Positions 22,842 to 34,232 of a stretch of 64,000 bases of DNA are shown piece by piece; positions within the stretch are counted from its first letter, which is position 1, and each line of letters opens with the position of its first letter. Made by a program: the position numbers and the translations under genes. The stretch lies in the NCBI RefSeq assembly GCF_016820515.1, contig NZ_JADHDV010000019.1, positions 1 to 64,000 on the forward strand, written 5' to 3'. The notes beneath the pieces were generated by a model. The model ran no database searches. It was not told where the DNA came from and saw only the letters and a program-made list of their open reading frames with translations. Source of the DNA: Pseudoxanthomonas beigongshangi. GTDB taxonomy: Bacteria; Pseudomonadota; Gammaproteobacteria; Xanthomonadales; Xanthomonadaceae.

Positions 22842-23303
22842 CTAGCGCGCGGGCGGACTGGTCGGCGGAACGGTCGCCGGTGGCGGCGCGGCCCCCGGCG
22901 GCACGTAGATCGCCACGCCGGCGGCGCGCTTCTGGGTGGTGGGGATGCCGATGCCGACGCCGCCACCGCTGTGGCGTCCGTAGCTGCCGGCACCGACCGA
23001 CATGCCGACCGGCGAACCGCTCGAACCCACGCCCATCAGCACGACGCCGTTGGCGCCCAGCGCCGCGGCCTCGCGCTTGAGCCGGGCGACCGCGGCGTCG
23101 GTCTGGCCCTGGGTGCCGAAACCGACCGCGCTGGTGGATTCCAGCTGGGCGATTTCCACCGAACCCGGAGGCGGTGTGCTGTAGACCTGGACCTGGGCCG
23201 GGTCGATCGGCGCGCGCGCCGTTCCCAGCATCACCTTGGACGTTCCGGCGCATCCGGTCAGCAGGATGGCCAACCCCAGCATGGCGGCAAGACGGACGGA
23301 CAT
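22842..23303 (-). CDS. Lipoprotein with RcsF/YbjQ-like domain
   Basis: 153 residues with a lipobox (LLTGCAGT, Cys at about 18). The domain reads VQVYSTPPPGSVEIAQLEST, then TDAAVARLKREAAALGANGVVLMGVG, the strand-helix-strand pattern of RcsF and related lipoproteins that sense or modulate the envelope. A Gly/Ser-rich and a Pro-rich C-terminus (APPPATVPPTSPP) follow. Membership of the RcsF fold is inferred from pattern only. Divergent from xanB2 with a 131-bp gap, in which ATATGGCATAT at 23352-23362 is a short palindrome. Confidence 0.68.
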   Translation of the reverse strand: MSVRLAAMLGLAILLTGCAGTSKVMLGTARAPIDPAQVQVYSTPPPGSVEIAQLESTSAVGFGTQGQTDAAVARLKREAAALGANGVVLMGVGSSGSPVGMSVGAGSYGRHSGGGVGIGIPTTQKRAAGVAIYVPPGAAPPPATVPPTSPPAR

Positions 23304-23434
23304 GGCACGACTCCCGTGGTTTGCGCCGGATCATCCGCCGCAGGGACTGAATATGGCATATCCGCGCCGGTGCCCCGGGATCCCCGGGCCGCGCGGTATC
23401 ATGACGGCCTGTTCATGCGTATCCGTACCGAAAG

Positions 23435-24457
23435 ATGAGCGTCGTCCCCGACTTCCGGCCCAGCAGCGCACGGCTGGCGGTCGACCATGTCCCCGTCGCC
23501 GCGCTGGCCCGCGAGCTGGACCGGCCGGACACCCTGGCGATCTTCGGTTTCGGCGACACCGCGCCCACCCGCGGGCAGGTGTCCGATCCGCGCTACCTGC
23601 ACGTCCCGCTGCAGCCGCTCCACGGCACCGCTTGCCTGGAAGTCTGGCGCTCCCCGGCGACGGTCTTGTCCGGCGTCACCGATGACGGCATCAGCTGGGC
23701 CAGCGACGGCGAACTGCAGTTCGGCGTGCTGGAAATGGAAGAACCCGAAGGCGGCATCCTGCTGGCCGGTGAACTCGTCTATCGCCGCCTGACCGGGTTC
23801 TGGCAGGCCAGCGGTTACCCGCACCTGCTGCGCATCTGGAATTACCTGGACGCGATCATCCTGGGCGAAGGCGATCACGAGCGCTATCGCCAGTTCTGCG
23901 TCGGCCGCGTGCGCGGGCTGGGTCCGTTCGACACCGGCACCCTGCCGGCGGCCACCGCCGTCGGCAGCCGCGACGGCCGCCGCGTGCTGCAGGTGTACTG
24001 GCTGAGCGCGCGCGTGGCCGGCACGCCGCTGGAGAATCCGCGCCAGGTCAGCGCCTACCGCTATCCGCGCGAGTACGGCCCGCAATCGCCGAGCTTCGCC
24101 CGCGCGCTGCTGCCGACCTCGGCGCCGGCGTTGCCGCTGTTCCTGTCCGGCACCGCCGCCATCGTCGGCCACGCCTCGCAGCATGCCGAATCGCTGAAGG
24201 CGCAACTGGACGAAACCCTGACCAACCTTGACAGCCTGATCGGCGCGGCGCGCGCACTGCGTCCGCAGTTGCCCGCCCACCTGGATGCCTCGGCGCGGCT
24301 GAAGGTCTACGTGCGCGATGCCGAAGACGCCGAAGAGGTCGCGGCGCAGCTGGCGGCGCGCCTGGGCGGCGAGGTGCCCTACCTGATGCTGCTGGGCGAC
24401 GTGTGCCGACGCGAGCTGCGGGTCGAAATCGAAGGCATGCACGGCCTGGCGGCTTGA
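23435..24457 (+). CDS. xanB2: Chorismatase (XanB2 / FkbO / Hyg5 family)
   Basis: 340 residues. Characteristic blocks are GTACLEVWRSPATV, LTGFWQASGYPHLLRIWNYL, GEGDHERYRQFCVGRVRGL, ALPLFLSGTAAIVGHASQH and a C-terminal VEIEG with the probable catalytic Glu. Xanthomonas XanB2 turns chorismate into 3-hydroxybenzoate (xanthomonadin precursor, diffusible factor) and 4-hydroxybenzoate (ubiquinone). Homologues are often annotated as pteridine-dependent deoxygenase. In Xanthomonas the gene lies beside the xanthomonadin pig cluster; here none of those genes are adjacent. aroE, which feeds chorismate, is 5 kb downstream. Whether 3-HBA, 4-HBA or both are made cannot be decided from sequence. Confidence 0.9.
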   Translation: MSVVPDFRPSSARLAVDHVPVAALARELDRPDTLAIFGFGDTAPTRGQVSDPRYLHVPLQPLHGTACLEVWRSPATVLSGVTDDGISWASDGELQFGVLEMEEPEGGILLAGELVYRRLTGFWQASGYPHLLRIWNYLDAIILGEGDHERYRQFCVGRVRGLGPFDTGTLPAATAVGSRDGRRVLQVYWLSARVAGTPLENPRQVSAYRYPREYGPQSPSFARALLPTSAPALPLFLSGTAAIVGHASQHAESLKAQLDETLTNLDSLIGAARALRPQLPAHLDASARLKVYVRDAEDAEEVAAQLAARLGGEVPYLMLLGDVCRRELRVEIEGMHGLAA

Positions 24458-24521
24458 TCGCCGCCGCGCCGCACCCATACTCGGGGCATCGCCGGCCCTT
24501 TCCGGCGCGGAGATGACATCG

Positions 24522-24770
24522 ATGGGTCTGATCAGTCTGCTGTGGGGCATCGTCGCGATGGTCTGGATGGTGCTCGCCCTGATCCCGCTGCTGGGATGGG
24601 GCAACTGGTTCCTGATTCCGTTCGCCGCGGTGGGCGCGATCATCGCCGCCATCGGCGTCCTGTTCACCTCCGCCGGCAACCGCGGCCGCGCCAAGACCGG
24701 CCTGGTCCTCAACGGCATCGTCATCGTGGTCGCCATCGGCCGCCTGATGCTGGGCGGCGGCATCGTCTGA
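24522..24770 (+). CDS. Small two/three-helix membrane protein
   Basis: 82 residues, almost entirely hydrophobic: MGLISLLWGIVAMVWMVLAL, a G-W-G-N-W turn, FLIPFAAVGAIIAAIGVLF and a last helix after NRGRAKTGLVLNGI. Similar small proteins occur across Xanthomonadaceae without assigned function. ATG 24522 is chosen over ATG 24513 because GGAG then lies 9 nt upstream instead of directly abutting the start. A CATACT at 24476-24481 is a possible -10 element. Confidence 0.72.
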   Translation: MGLISLLWGIVAMVWMVLALIPLLGWGNWFLIPFAAVGAIIAAIGVLFTSAGNRGRAKTGLVLNGIVIVVAIGRLMLGGGIV

Positions 24771-24948
24771 GCCGGGCCGTCCAAAACGTAATCGCCGTTG
24801 ATTGAACCCCCCGGCCGCGCGGCGCAGACTGCGCCGGCCGGGTTCCCCCCGCTGCATTGCCCGGCGTCGTCCGCCCCTGCGTCCTTGCACCCGGGCCGTC
24901 GCGATCCGGTGGGCGCAGGCGTCCCTGTGTCCTGCAATGGAGCGCCTC

Positions 24949-25396
24949 ATGAAGCACTCGCATCCGTCCTGGTGGCTGCTGGCGGGTTTCGCCGCCTGCC
25001 TGACCGCCCAGGCCAGTCCCCAATCCTCGCCGCCCGCGGCGACGCCTTCCCAGACCGAAGCCACCGCCGCCGACAGCAAGGTCGCCATCGACCCGAAGAC
25101 CGGCAAGCTGCGTCCACTGACGCAGGAAGAACGCCGGCAACTCAGCGAACAGTCCCGCGGCGCCGCCAAGGCGCGTCGCGCCGAGCCGCTGGGCGCGGGC
25201 AAGAAGGGGTTCGTGGCGCCCGCCACCGAGACCGAGGCCCACGCCGGCCAGCGCCGGCTGCCCGCCGGCGGCCTGGTCCAGCCGGTGCCGGAAAGCAGCA
25301 TGACCGACCTGATGATCGTCCGCGGCGCGGATGGCCAGTTGCGCATGGACCATGCCGATGACGCGTCGAAGCTGCAGCAGGCGAAGGAGGCCAGCG

Positions 25397-25404
<8 letters not shown>
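24949..25404 (+). CDS. Small secreted protein coupled to a metalloprotease
   Basis: 151 residues with a signal peptide (HPSWWLLAGFAACLTAQA). After a Ser/Thr/Ala linker comes KVAIDPKTGKLRPLTQEERR, a D-P-x-T-G-x-L-R pattern that I have seen in small secreted proteins placed before PA-domain or PEP-CTERM-associated genes. The rest is low complexity and charged. GGAG lies about 8 nt before the ATG. The stop overlaps the next ATG by 8 nt, so translation is coupled to the protease. It might be a chaperone, propeptide-like inhibitor or docking partner; this is conjecture. Confidence 0.68.
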
Positions 25405-28134
<2,730 letters not shown>

Positions 28135-28136
<2 letters not shown>

Positions 28137-28218
28137 TTCGGGATTCGGGATTCGGGATTCGGGATTCGGGATTCGGGATTCGGGATTCGGGATTCGGGAT
28201 TCGGGATTCGGGATTCGG
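28135..28218. repeat. Perfect heptamer tandem repeat, 12 copies of GATTCGG
   Basis: Twelve identical copies of the 7-bp unit GATTCGG (84 bp) starting within the TGA of hemB. On the opposite strand it reads as CCGAATC repeats. Such heptamer arrays are known in xanthomonad intergenic regions and are expected to be length-variable by slippage. No protein is supported here, although a minus frame through it encodes NPESRIP repeats. Confidence 0.9.
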
Positions 28219-28229
28219 GAAAGGTTCGC

Positions 28230-28346
28230 CTTTGCCTCCCCCTTTGTAAAAGGGGGATTGAGGGGGATTTGCTTTTCGCGCCAAAAGCAAATCCCCCGTC
28301 ATCTGCGTTCGCAGATGCCCGCCCCCTTTTTCAAAGGGGGCTTAAG
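28230..28346. repeat. Dispersed palindromic intergenic repeat, copy 2
   Basis: Composite of nested hairpins: CCCCCTTTGTAAAAGGGGG, then a perfect 15-bp stem GGGGGATTTGCTTTT / AAAAGCAAATCCCCC (28262-28276 with 28283-28297), an ATCTGCGTTCGCAGAT hairpin, and CCCCCTTTTTCAAAGGGGG. Related to copies at 8479, 51283 and 58342. The remaining 28347-28439 holds a degraded similar block (CCTTGATCCGCCATCCGGC) and no gene. Confidence 0.8.
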
Positions 28347-28439
28347 TGGAAAACCTTCCTGTTCGGAAACTGCGTTTTGCCTCTCCCTTGATCCGCCATC
28401 CGGCTGTCGAGAAGCCGCTGCAGAGGGGGCTTTCATGAC

Positions 28440-29336
28440 TCACCCCGGCAAACACCCCGCCTTGCCGCGCCGCGTCGGCGCCAGCGTGCGATAGATATCC
28501 AGTTTGCCCGCCGTCGGCGCGCGCGCGGCGCCGCTCACCAGCATTTCGCTGGGCCGTGAGGGATCCACCACCGGTCCCAGCGTGGTGCCTTCGGCCGAGT
28601 TGAACGACAGCGACCACGGGGCGATGCCGGAATAGGCCTGGCCATCGCATTCGGCGACGAACAACTGGATCGGCTGCTCCCCGGCCTTGTCCGAACGCGC
28701 GAACACCAGCGCCTTGCCGCCATCGAGCCAGGCCGCGTCGAATTCATCCACCGCGCTGTTGATCCCCGGCACCGGTTGCGGATCGACGAAGGCCTTGCCG
28801 TTCCAGCGCGCGACGAACAGGTCATGGCGCCCGGCGCCACCGAACCCGTTGCTGGCAAACAGCAACCGGCGGCCGTCGGCGCTGGGCGTGGGCGCCCATT
28901 CGTTGCCGGCGCTGTTGACGCCCGGCCCCAGGTTTTCCGGTTCGCCGAAGCCGCCGTCCGCCTTCACCGCGACGCGATAGAGATCGTCTCCGCCGTGGCC
29001 ACCGGGACGGTTGGAGAAGAAGTACAGCCAGCGGCCGTCGGCGCTCAGCAACGGGTCGAAGTCGTTGGCGGCGGAATTGATCGGCAGCGGCTCCGGGTCG
29101 GTCCAGCGCTTGTCACGCAGGTGCGCCTGCCACAGGTCCCAGCCGCCCGCGCCGCCGCTCCGGTCGGTGCTGCCCCAGACGATCCGCTGTCCGTCCGGAC
29201 TCACGCTGCCACGCACTTCGGTGGCCGGTGTGGACACCACGCCCATGCCCTCGATGCCGAACTCGGCCAACTGCCCGGCCGCGGCGGCTGAGAGTAGACT
29301 GCCGATCAGGACGGCAGCCGCCCGTGTTGGTTTCAT
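28440..29336 (-). CDS. Exported TolB-like PD40 beta-propeller protein
   Basis: 298 residues with a signal peptide ([17 protein letters not shown]). At least four PD40/WD-like blades are visible, each with an S-x-D-G-R motif: [53 protein letters not shown] and a later [13 protein letters not shown]. The N-S-A-x-x-E/D-F motif recurs before each blade. It is likely a periplasmic binding or scaffolding propeller; no catalytic domain is attached. Lone Cys in AECDG and AGCLPG may pair. GGAG lies 7 nt before the ATG. Divergent from aroE with only 48 bp between start codons. Confidence 0.82.
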   Translation of the reverse strand: MKPTRAAAVLIGSLLSAAAAGQLAEFGIEGMGVVSTPATEVRGSVSPDGQRIVWGSTDRSGGAGGWDLWQAHLRDKRWTDPEPLPINSAANDFDPLLSADGRWLYFFSNRPGGHGGDDLYRVAVKADGGFGEPENLGPGVNSAGNEWAPTPSADGRRLLFASNGFGGAGRHDLFVARWNGKAFVDPQPVPGINSAVDEFDAAWLDGGKALVFARSDKAGEQPIQLFVAECDGQAYSGIAPWSLSFNSAEGTTLGPVVDPSRPSEMLVSGAARAPTAGKLDIYRTLAPTRRGKAGCLPG

Positions 29337-29371
29337 GGTGTCGCTCCGTGCCGGTTCCCTCACCCACGGGA

Positions 29372-29377
29372 TATATA
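29372..29377 (+). promoter_or_regulatory. -10 element TATATA of a putative leaderless aroE promoter
   Basis: TATATA ends 7 nt before the aroE ATG at 29385, so the transcript should begin at or next to the start codon. No Shine-Dalgarno is visible. The -35 region is weak. Confidence 0.4.
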
Positions 29378-29384
29378 CCAAGTC

Positions 29385-30233
29385 ATGTCCACCGTTCGTT
29401 ATGCCGTTTTCGGCCATCCGGTCTCCCACTCGCTCTCGCCCCGCATCCATGCCGCGTTCGCGCGCCAGACCGGCGTATCGCTGGCCTACACCGCCATCGA
29501 CGCGGCGCCGCACGAATTCGTCGGCGCGCTGGATCGGTTCGTCGGCGAGGGTGGCAAGGGCGCCAATGTCACCCTGCCGCTGAAGGAAGCCGCGTTCGCG
29601 ATCTGCGCGCGCACCAGCGAGCGCGCGCGGCGCGCCGGCGCGGTGAACACGCTGAGCTGGAACGACGGCCAGTGGCACGGTGACAACACCGACGGCGCGG
29701 GCCTGGTGCGCGACCTGACCGGTCGCAACGGACTGGACCTGCGCGGTCGCCGCGCCCTGATGCTGGGTGCCGGCGGAGCCGCGCGCGGGGTCGCCCCGGC
29801 GTTGCTGGATGCCGGCGTCTCGGAACTGATCGTGGTCAACCGCACGCCCGAGCGCGCCGATGCCCTGATCGATGCGATGGGGGAGCCGGAGCGCGCGCTG
29901 TCACGCTATTGGCAGGACCTGGGCGATATCGGTGACTTCGGCCTGATCGTCAATGCCACCTCGGCGGCGCGCGGCGGCGGCGAGGATTTCGATTTGCCGT
30001 TCACCCTCACCACGCCGCGCACGCTCGCGGTGGATCTGAACTACGGCGAAGCCGCCATCCCGTTCCTGGCCTGGGCCAGGGCGGCCGGCTGTCGCGACGC
30101 GGTCGATGGTCTGGGCATGCTGGTCGAACAGGCTGCCGAGGCCTTCGAAGCCTGGCATGGCGCGCGCCCCGACAGCGATGCCGTGTATGCCGCGCTGCGC
30201 GGCAAGGACGCACTGCTGGTCACCGCCGACTGA
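29385..30233 (+). CDS. aroE: Shikimate dehydrogenase
   Basis: 282 residues. AroE reduces 3-dehydroshikimate to shikimate with NADPH, feeding chorismate and the aromatic amino acids. The N-terminal substrate domain shows [18 protein letters not shown], the catalytic Lys in [11 protein letters not shown] and Asp in GDNTDGAG. The Rossmann domain carries GAGGAARG and the NADPH motif VNRTPERAD. The C-terminal G-L-G-M-L-V-x-Q-A-A-E-A-F is typical. Start chosen at ATG 29385. It precedes a small membrane-protein gene by 21 bp. Confidence 0.96.
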   Translation: MSTVRYAVFGHPVSHSLSPRIHAAFARQTGVSLAYTAIDAAPHEFVGALDRFVGEGGKGANVTLPLKEAAFAICARTSERARRAGAVNTLSWNDGQWHGDNTDGAGLVRDLTGRNGLDLRGRRALMLGAGGAARGVAPALLDAGVSELIVVNRTPERADALIDAMGEPERALSRYWQDLGDIGDFGLIVNATSAARGGGEDFDLPFTLTTPRTLAVDLNYGEAAIPFLAWARAAGCRDAVDGLGMLVEQAAEAFEAWHGARPDSDAVYAALRGKDALLVTAD

Positions 30234-30254
30234 AGCCGAATCACGGAGACGCCG

Positions 30255-30602
30255 ATGGAACCGTTCCTGATCCAGCTTCTGACCGTGGTCGGCTACCAGT
30301 TGCCGGAACTGCTGGCCTGCGGTGCCGCGCTGGCCCTGTTGTGGATGTGGGCGCAGCCAGCGCCCGGCCGGACGCTGGCCTTGTGGGGAACCGGCCTGCT
30401 GCTGGGTTCGGCCGTGCTGCGGCTGCTGGCGAGCGTGTTCCAGGCCTGGAACATCCACCACATGCCGGAAGGTGGCTACGAGAGCATGCAGGGCCTCTTC
30501 ATGGTGATTTCGGCGCTGACCATGCTGTTCGGCCTGGTATCGTCGGTCGGCCTGGTGCTGCTGGCCTGGGGTGCCGCCAAGGCGATGCGCGCTCCGCGCT
30601 GA
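30255..30602 (+). CDS. Hypothetical small membrane protein
   Basis: 115 residues with three hydrophobic helices (about 8-30, 38-60 and 78-108) and a polar loop between the second and third (WNIHHMPEGGYESMQG). ACGGAGACGCCG precedes the ATG and gives a good ribosome site. It starts 21 bp after aroE, so may be co-transcribed. I do not recognise a family or function. Confidence 0.72.
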   Translation: MEPFLIQLLTVVGYQLPELLACGAALALLWMWAQPAPGRTLALWGTGLLLGSAVLRLLASVFQAWNIHHMPEGGYESMQGLFMVISALTMLFGLVSSVGLVLLAWGAAKAMRAPR

Positions 30603-30629
30603 GCGAACACGGTTCGGTGGAACCCGACG

Positions 30630-30711
30630 GTAGGAGCGGCCTCCGGCCGCGAGCTTTTTGAACGTCCGGTAATCCGCGCGCAAAAGCTCGCGCCGGGGAC
30701 GGCGCTCCTAC
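30630..30711. repeat. REP-like palindrome with GTAGGAGCG ends
   Basis: GTAGGAGCG at the left end pairs with CGCTCCTAC at the right, enclosing a second pair GCGAGCTTTTTG / CAAAAGCTCGC. The TAGGAGCG-type border is common in REP families of Pseudomonas and xanthomonads. It sits between convergent genes. Confidence 0.72.
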
Positions 30712-30769
30712 CTGGTTCGGTCGTGTGGTGACGCTGCTTTGGTGGTTCGATGGGGCGCGGAGCGACGGG

Positions 30770-32068
30770 CTACAGCAATCCGTCGCGCTTGACCGCCAGG
30801 TAGCGCTCCACCAGCGCCGCCGGCAGATCCGCGCAGGTCACGTCCAGCACCATCACGTGGTGTCGCCGCAGGGCGTCGTGCGCGATCGCGCGCTGCTCCA
30901 GGTAACGGGCAATTGCGCCGGCGTGGACGGCGCCGGGCAGATCCTTCACCGGCGCGGCCAGCGCCTCGTCCAGTTCGCGTTCGCGCAGGCTCGCCACGCA
31001 CACCAGATGGCGCTTCTGCAGCAGCCGCACCGCGGCCAGCAGATCCTCGATGTCCTCGTCGCGCACGTTGGTCACCAGCATCACCAGCGAACGACGCCGC
31101 TGGCGCAACGACAGCTCGGTGGCCGCGGCCAGGTAATCGGTGGCGACCGGCTGCGGCTGCAGGTCATAGCTGGCCCGCAGCAGGGTATCGATCGCGCCCA
31201 TGCCGCGCTGCGGCGCGACCCAGCGGCGCTCGCCACCGCTGGCGCCCAGGCCGACCGCGTCGCCCTGGCGCAGCGCCAGGTAGGACACCACCAGGGTGGC
31301 GTTGAGCGCGTGGTCGAAATGCGACAGGCCGCCTTCGCGCGCCATCATCCGGCGGCCGGTGTCCATCAGCATCACCAGTTGCTGGTTCTTCTCGTCCTGG
31401 TATTCGCGCGAGATCAACTTGCGCGCGCGCGCGGTCGCCTTCCAGTCGATCTGGCGCAGGCTGTCGCCCACCCGGTACTCGCGCATCTGGTTGAAGTCGG
31501 TGCCCTCGCCGCGCCGGCGCTTCAGGTGCGCGCCGACCAGCCGCGAAGCCTGTTCGGCACTGAACAACGCGAACCGGGTCAGCGGCGCGAAGTCCGGATA
31601 CACGCGCACGGTGCGCGACTCGCCAATCCGGCGCGATTGCCACCACAGGCGCAGCGGCGAGTGCAGGCGGATCTGCGTGCCTTCGAAAACCGCGTCGCCG
31701 CGTTCGGTCGGGCTCAACCGATAGTGGAAGGACGTGGACTGGCCACGGCGCAGCCGCAGCCGCTGCGGCAGGCCCTGCATGGTCCAGTGGCCGGGATGCA
31801 GATCGAACACGTCCACGCGCTGCCGCGACGCCGCTTCCAGGCGCACCGACACCTCGCGCGCGATCCCTAGTGGCCACGCATCCGGCATCTCCCGCTCAAC
31901 CACCGGCGATGGCCGGCGCCGCAGCCACAGCGCGTCGATCGCCGCCAGCAGGATCACCGCCGCGCCCGCGCCCAGCCAGGCCACCCGAGGCATGCCGGCG
32001 AACAGCGCGGCCAGGCCGGACAGGCCCCACAGCACCAGGCAGGCGATCAGTGGCCAGGCGGGTCTCAT
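30770..32068 (-). CDS. DUF58 domain protein
   Basis: 432 residues. Two N-terminal hydrophobic segments (WPLIACLVLWGLSGLAALFA and AGAAVILLAAIDALWL) anchor it in the membrane; a soluble region follows with the DUF58 core GTDFNQMREYRVGDSLRQID and VMLMDTGRRM, a von Willebrand A-like region with an Asp of the MIDAS type. DUF58 proteins are regular partners of MoxR ATPases and may be their substrates or adaptors. The ATG overlaps the MoxR stop (ATGA), so it is the last gene of the six-gene operon. Confidence 0.92.
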   Translation of the reverse strand: MRPAWPLIACLVLWGLSGLAALFAGMPRVAWLGAGAAVILLAAIDALWLRRRPSPVVEREMPDAWPLGIAREVSVRLEAASRQRVDVFDLHPGHWTMQGLPQRLRLRRGQSTSFHYRLSPTERGDAVFEGTQIRLHSPLRLWWQSRRIGESRTVRVYPDFAPLTRFALFSAEQASRLVGAHLKRRRGEGTDFNQMREYRVGDSLRQIDWKATARARKLISREYQDEKNQQLVMLMDTGRRMMAREGGLSHFDHALNATLVVSYLALRQGDAVGLGASGGERRWVAPQRGMGAIDTLLRASYDLQPQPVATDYLAAATELSLRQRRRSLVMLVTNVRDEDIEDLLAAVRLLQKRHLVCVASLRERELDEALAAPVKDLPGAVHAGAIARYLEQRAIAHDALRRHHVMVLDVTCADLPAALVERYLAVKRDGLL

Positions 32069-33057
32069 TTGCGCGGTGCTTCCACCTTGGCCAGCAGGGC
32101 GCGCAGCACGTCGTCCGGCGACTGGCCCTCGATCTGCAGTTCCGGCGCCAGCGCGATGCGGTGGCGCAGCGCGGGCGTGGCGATGTCGCGCACGTCGTCG
32201 GGCGTGACGAAATCGCGTCCCTGCAGCACCGCCTGCGCGCGCGCGGCGCGCACCAGCGCGATGCTGCCGCGCGGGCCGGCGCCCAGCGAAATGCCGGGCC
32301 ATTTGCGGGTGGCGGCGACAATGCGCACCGCGTAATCGATCACCTGCTCGTCCACCGTCACCGCGGCGGTGCCTCGCTGCATGGCGAGGATGTCGGCCGC
32401 ACCAAGCACGCGTCGCACCTGCGACAGATCGAAGTCGCCGGCGGTGCGGCCGGTGGTGATCGCGTCGACCATCCGCTTTTCGTCGTCCAGCTCCGGATAG
32501 TCGATCAGGATCTTCAGCAGGAAACGATCCAGCTGCGCTTCCGGCAGCGGATAGGTGCCTTCCTGCTCGACCGGGTTCTGGGTGGCGAGGGTCATGAACG
32601 GCGGCGCCAGTTCGAAGGACTTGCCCTCGATGGTCACCTGCCCTTCCTGCATCACTTCCAGCAACGCGGACTGGGTCTTGGCCGGCGCGCGGTTGATTTC
32701 GTCGGCCAGCAGCAGGTGGGTGAACACCGGGCCGCGCCGGATCTTGAAGCTCTCGGTCTTGGGGTCGTAGACGGCGTGTCCGCTGACGTCGCTGGGCATC
32801 AGGTCGGGAGTGAACTGCACGCGCGCGTAGGTCAGTTCCAGCGCCTGTGCCAGCGCGCGCACCAGCAAGGTCTTGCCCAGCCCGGGCACGCCCTCGATCA
32901 GCACGTGGCCGCCGGCCAGCAGCGCGATCAGGATCTGGTCCAGCACTTCGGCCTGGCCGATGAACGCCTTGGACACTTCCTCGCGCACCTGGGCGGCGCG
33001 TTCGGCCAGGATTTCGCCGGTCATTGCGCCGTCGATTGCGGCGGTGGAATCGTTCAT
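32065..33057 (-). CDS. MoxR family AAA+ ATPase
   Basis: 330 residues. Walker A GVPGLGKT at residues 56-63, Walker B LLLADEINRAP, sensor 1 in MTLATQNPVEQEGTYPLPEAQLDRF and the C-terminal lid with GPRGSIALVRAARA. MoxR proteins are chaperone-like ATPases that mature or insert partner complexes, usually with a DUF58 protein. Its first codons overlap the stop of the DUF4350 gene (ATGA) and its stop overlaps the DUF58 start, so expression is tightly coupled. The target of this machine is not known. Confidence 0.95.
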   Translation of the reverse strand: MNDSTAAIDGAMTGEILAERAAQVREEVSKAFIGQAEVLDQILIALLAGGHVLIEGVPGLGKTLLVRALAQALELTYARVQFTPDLMPSDVSGHAVYDPKTESFKIRRGPVFTHLLLADEINRAPAKTQSALLEVMQEGQVTIEGKSFELAPPFMTLATQNPVEQEGTYPLPEAQLDRFLLKILIDYPELDDEKRMVDAITTGRTAGDFDLSQVRRVLGAADILAMQRGTAAVTVDEQVIDYAVRIVAATRKWPGISLGAGPRGSIALVRAARAQAVLQGRDFVTPDDVRDIATPALRHRIALAPELQIEGQSPDDVLRALLAKVEAPRK

Positions 33058-34232
33058 AGTCGGTTTCTCAGCTGGATCAGGGTGGAAATGCGGTCTCGGA
33101 AGCCGGCCTTGTCCTGCGTGGACGGCGTCTGCAGGGCGTTGCGCACGGTCTCGACCGGGATGTCCAGGCGCTCGGCCACCGCCTGGATCTGGGCCTCGCC
33201 GGCGAGCGCGGCGGCCACCGGATCCCGGCGGCGCAAACGGCTCAGGAAGGCCTGGCGGGCGGCAACGTAGAGCAGCACGCCGCGTCCGTAGCGGAACAGG
33301 TGATCGCCGCTGGCGCGCACGTGTTCCAGCAGCGAACGGCGATCCATCGGCGGTGCCGGAAGCGGCGGGCCGAAGCGCTGCATCCGCGACCACAACCACA
33401 CCAGCAGCGCGACCAGCAGCGGCAACCAGACCATCCAGCCACGGAACAGGATCGTGCGCAGCAGCGACGGCATGTCCGCGGCGTAGACCAGGTGCATGGT
33501 GCCGGCGCCGTAGTTGGGCGCCAGCACCTGTCTCGCCAGCGCCTGGTGCGGCGGATCGCGCAAGCCGCCCTGGGGCGCCTTCAGCGGGTCCCCGAACGGA
33601 TTGCCGGCACCGCCCTGGTTGGTCAGGAAATCGAAGTCCGCCAGCACGTCGACGTGGCCGTCGCCATGGGCCAGGCGGGCGTAGACGTAGCCGGCATCCA
33701 GGTCGCCCCAGGCCAGTTCCGGTTCCACGTCGTGCAGGCGGAAACGCCGGCCGCGGCAGAATTCGACATGCGCGCGCTGGCCTTCCACCTGCAGGTCGGC
33801 GCAGCTGCTGTCGTCGGTGCTCTCCACGCCCAGCCACTGCAACAGCAGCGGATCCGGGCTGCCGTCCCAGATTCGCTGGGGCGGCGTGCGCACCAGCAGG
33901 TGGCCACCGCCTTCCACCCAGTCCAGCAGCCGTTCGGCCTGCACCGCGTCCAGGCCACTGGCTTCGTTGAACAGCAGCACGGTATCGCGCGGTCCCGGCG
34001 GATGCGCGTCCAGTGCGAGCCGCTGCCGCGACTGCGCCTTTATTCCATCGGCCTCCAGCGCCTTGCGCAGCGCGTAGAGCGGGTTGTACGCCGCCTCGCC
34101 GTTGGGCGGCAGGTACAGGGTCTGGTCGACCCGGTGGTAGTTGCGCGTGAACCAGTACACGCCGGCCGCGATCAGCAAACCGCCCAGCAGGGTCAGGGCG
34201 ACGATGAGGGCCACCTTTCCGGGTCGCTTCAT
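33054..34232 (-). CDS. DUF4350 domain protein
   Basis: 392 residues from MKRPGKVALIVALTLLGGLL, a membrane anchor. A periplasmic-type region follows (YNPLYALRKALEADGI, a GATase-like fold characteristic of DUF4350, and VLLFNEASGLDAVQAERLLDWVEGGGHLLV), then a second helix (MVWLPLLVALLVWLW) and a cytosolic tail ending with a helical domain. DUF4350 often accompanies MoxR operons and may bind a ligand without catalysis. ATGA overlaps link it to DUF4129 upstream and MoxR downstream. Confidence 0.88.
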   Translation of the reverse strand: MKRPGKVALIVALTLLGGLLIAAGVYWFTRNYHRVDQTLYLPPNGEAAYNPLYALRKALEADGIKAQSRQRLALDAHPPGPRDTVLLFNEASGLDAVQAERLLDWVEGGGHLLVRTPPQRIWDGSPDPLLLQWLGVESTDDSSCADLQVEGQRAHVEFCRGRRFRLHDVEPELAWGDLDAGYVYARLAHGDGHVDVLADFDFLTNQGGAGNPFGDPLKAPQGGLRDPPHQALARQVLAPNYGAGTMHLVYAADMPSLLRTILFRGWMVWLPLLVALLVWLWSRMQRFGPPLPAPPMDRRSLLEHVRASGDHLFRYGRGVLLYVAARQAFLSRLRRRDPVAAALAGEAQIQAVAERLDIPVETVRNALQTPSTQDKAGFRDRISTLIQLRNRL

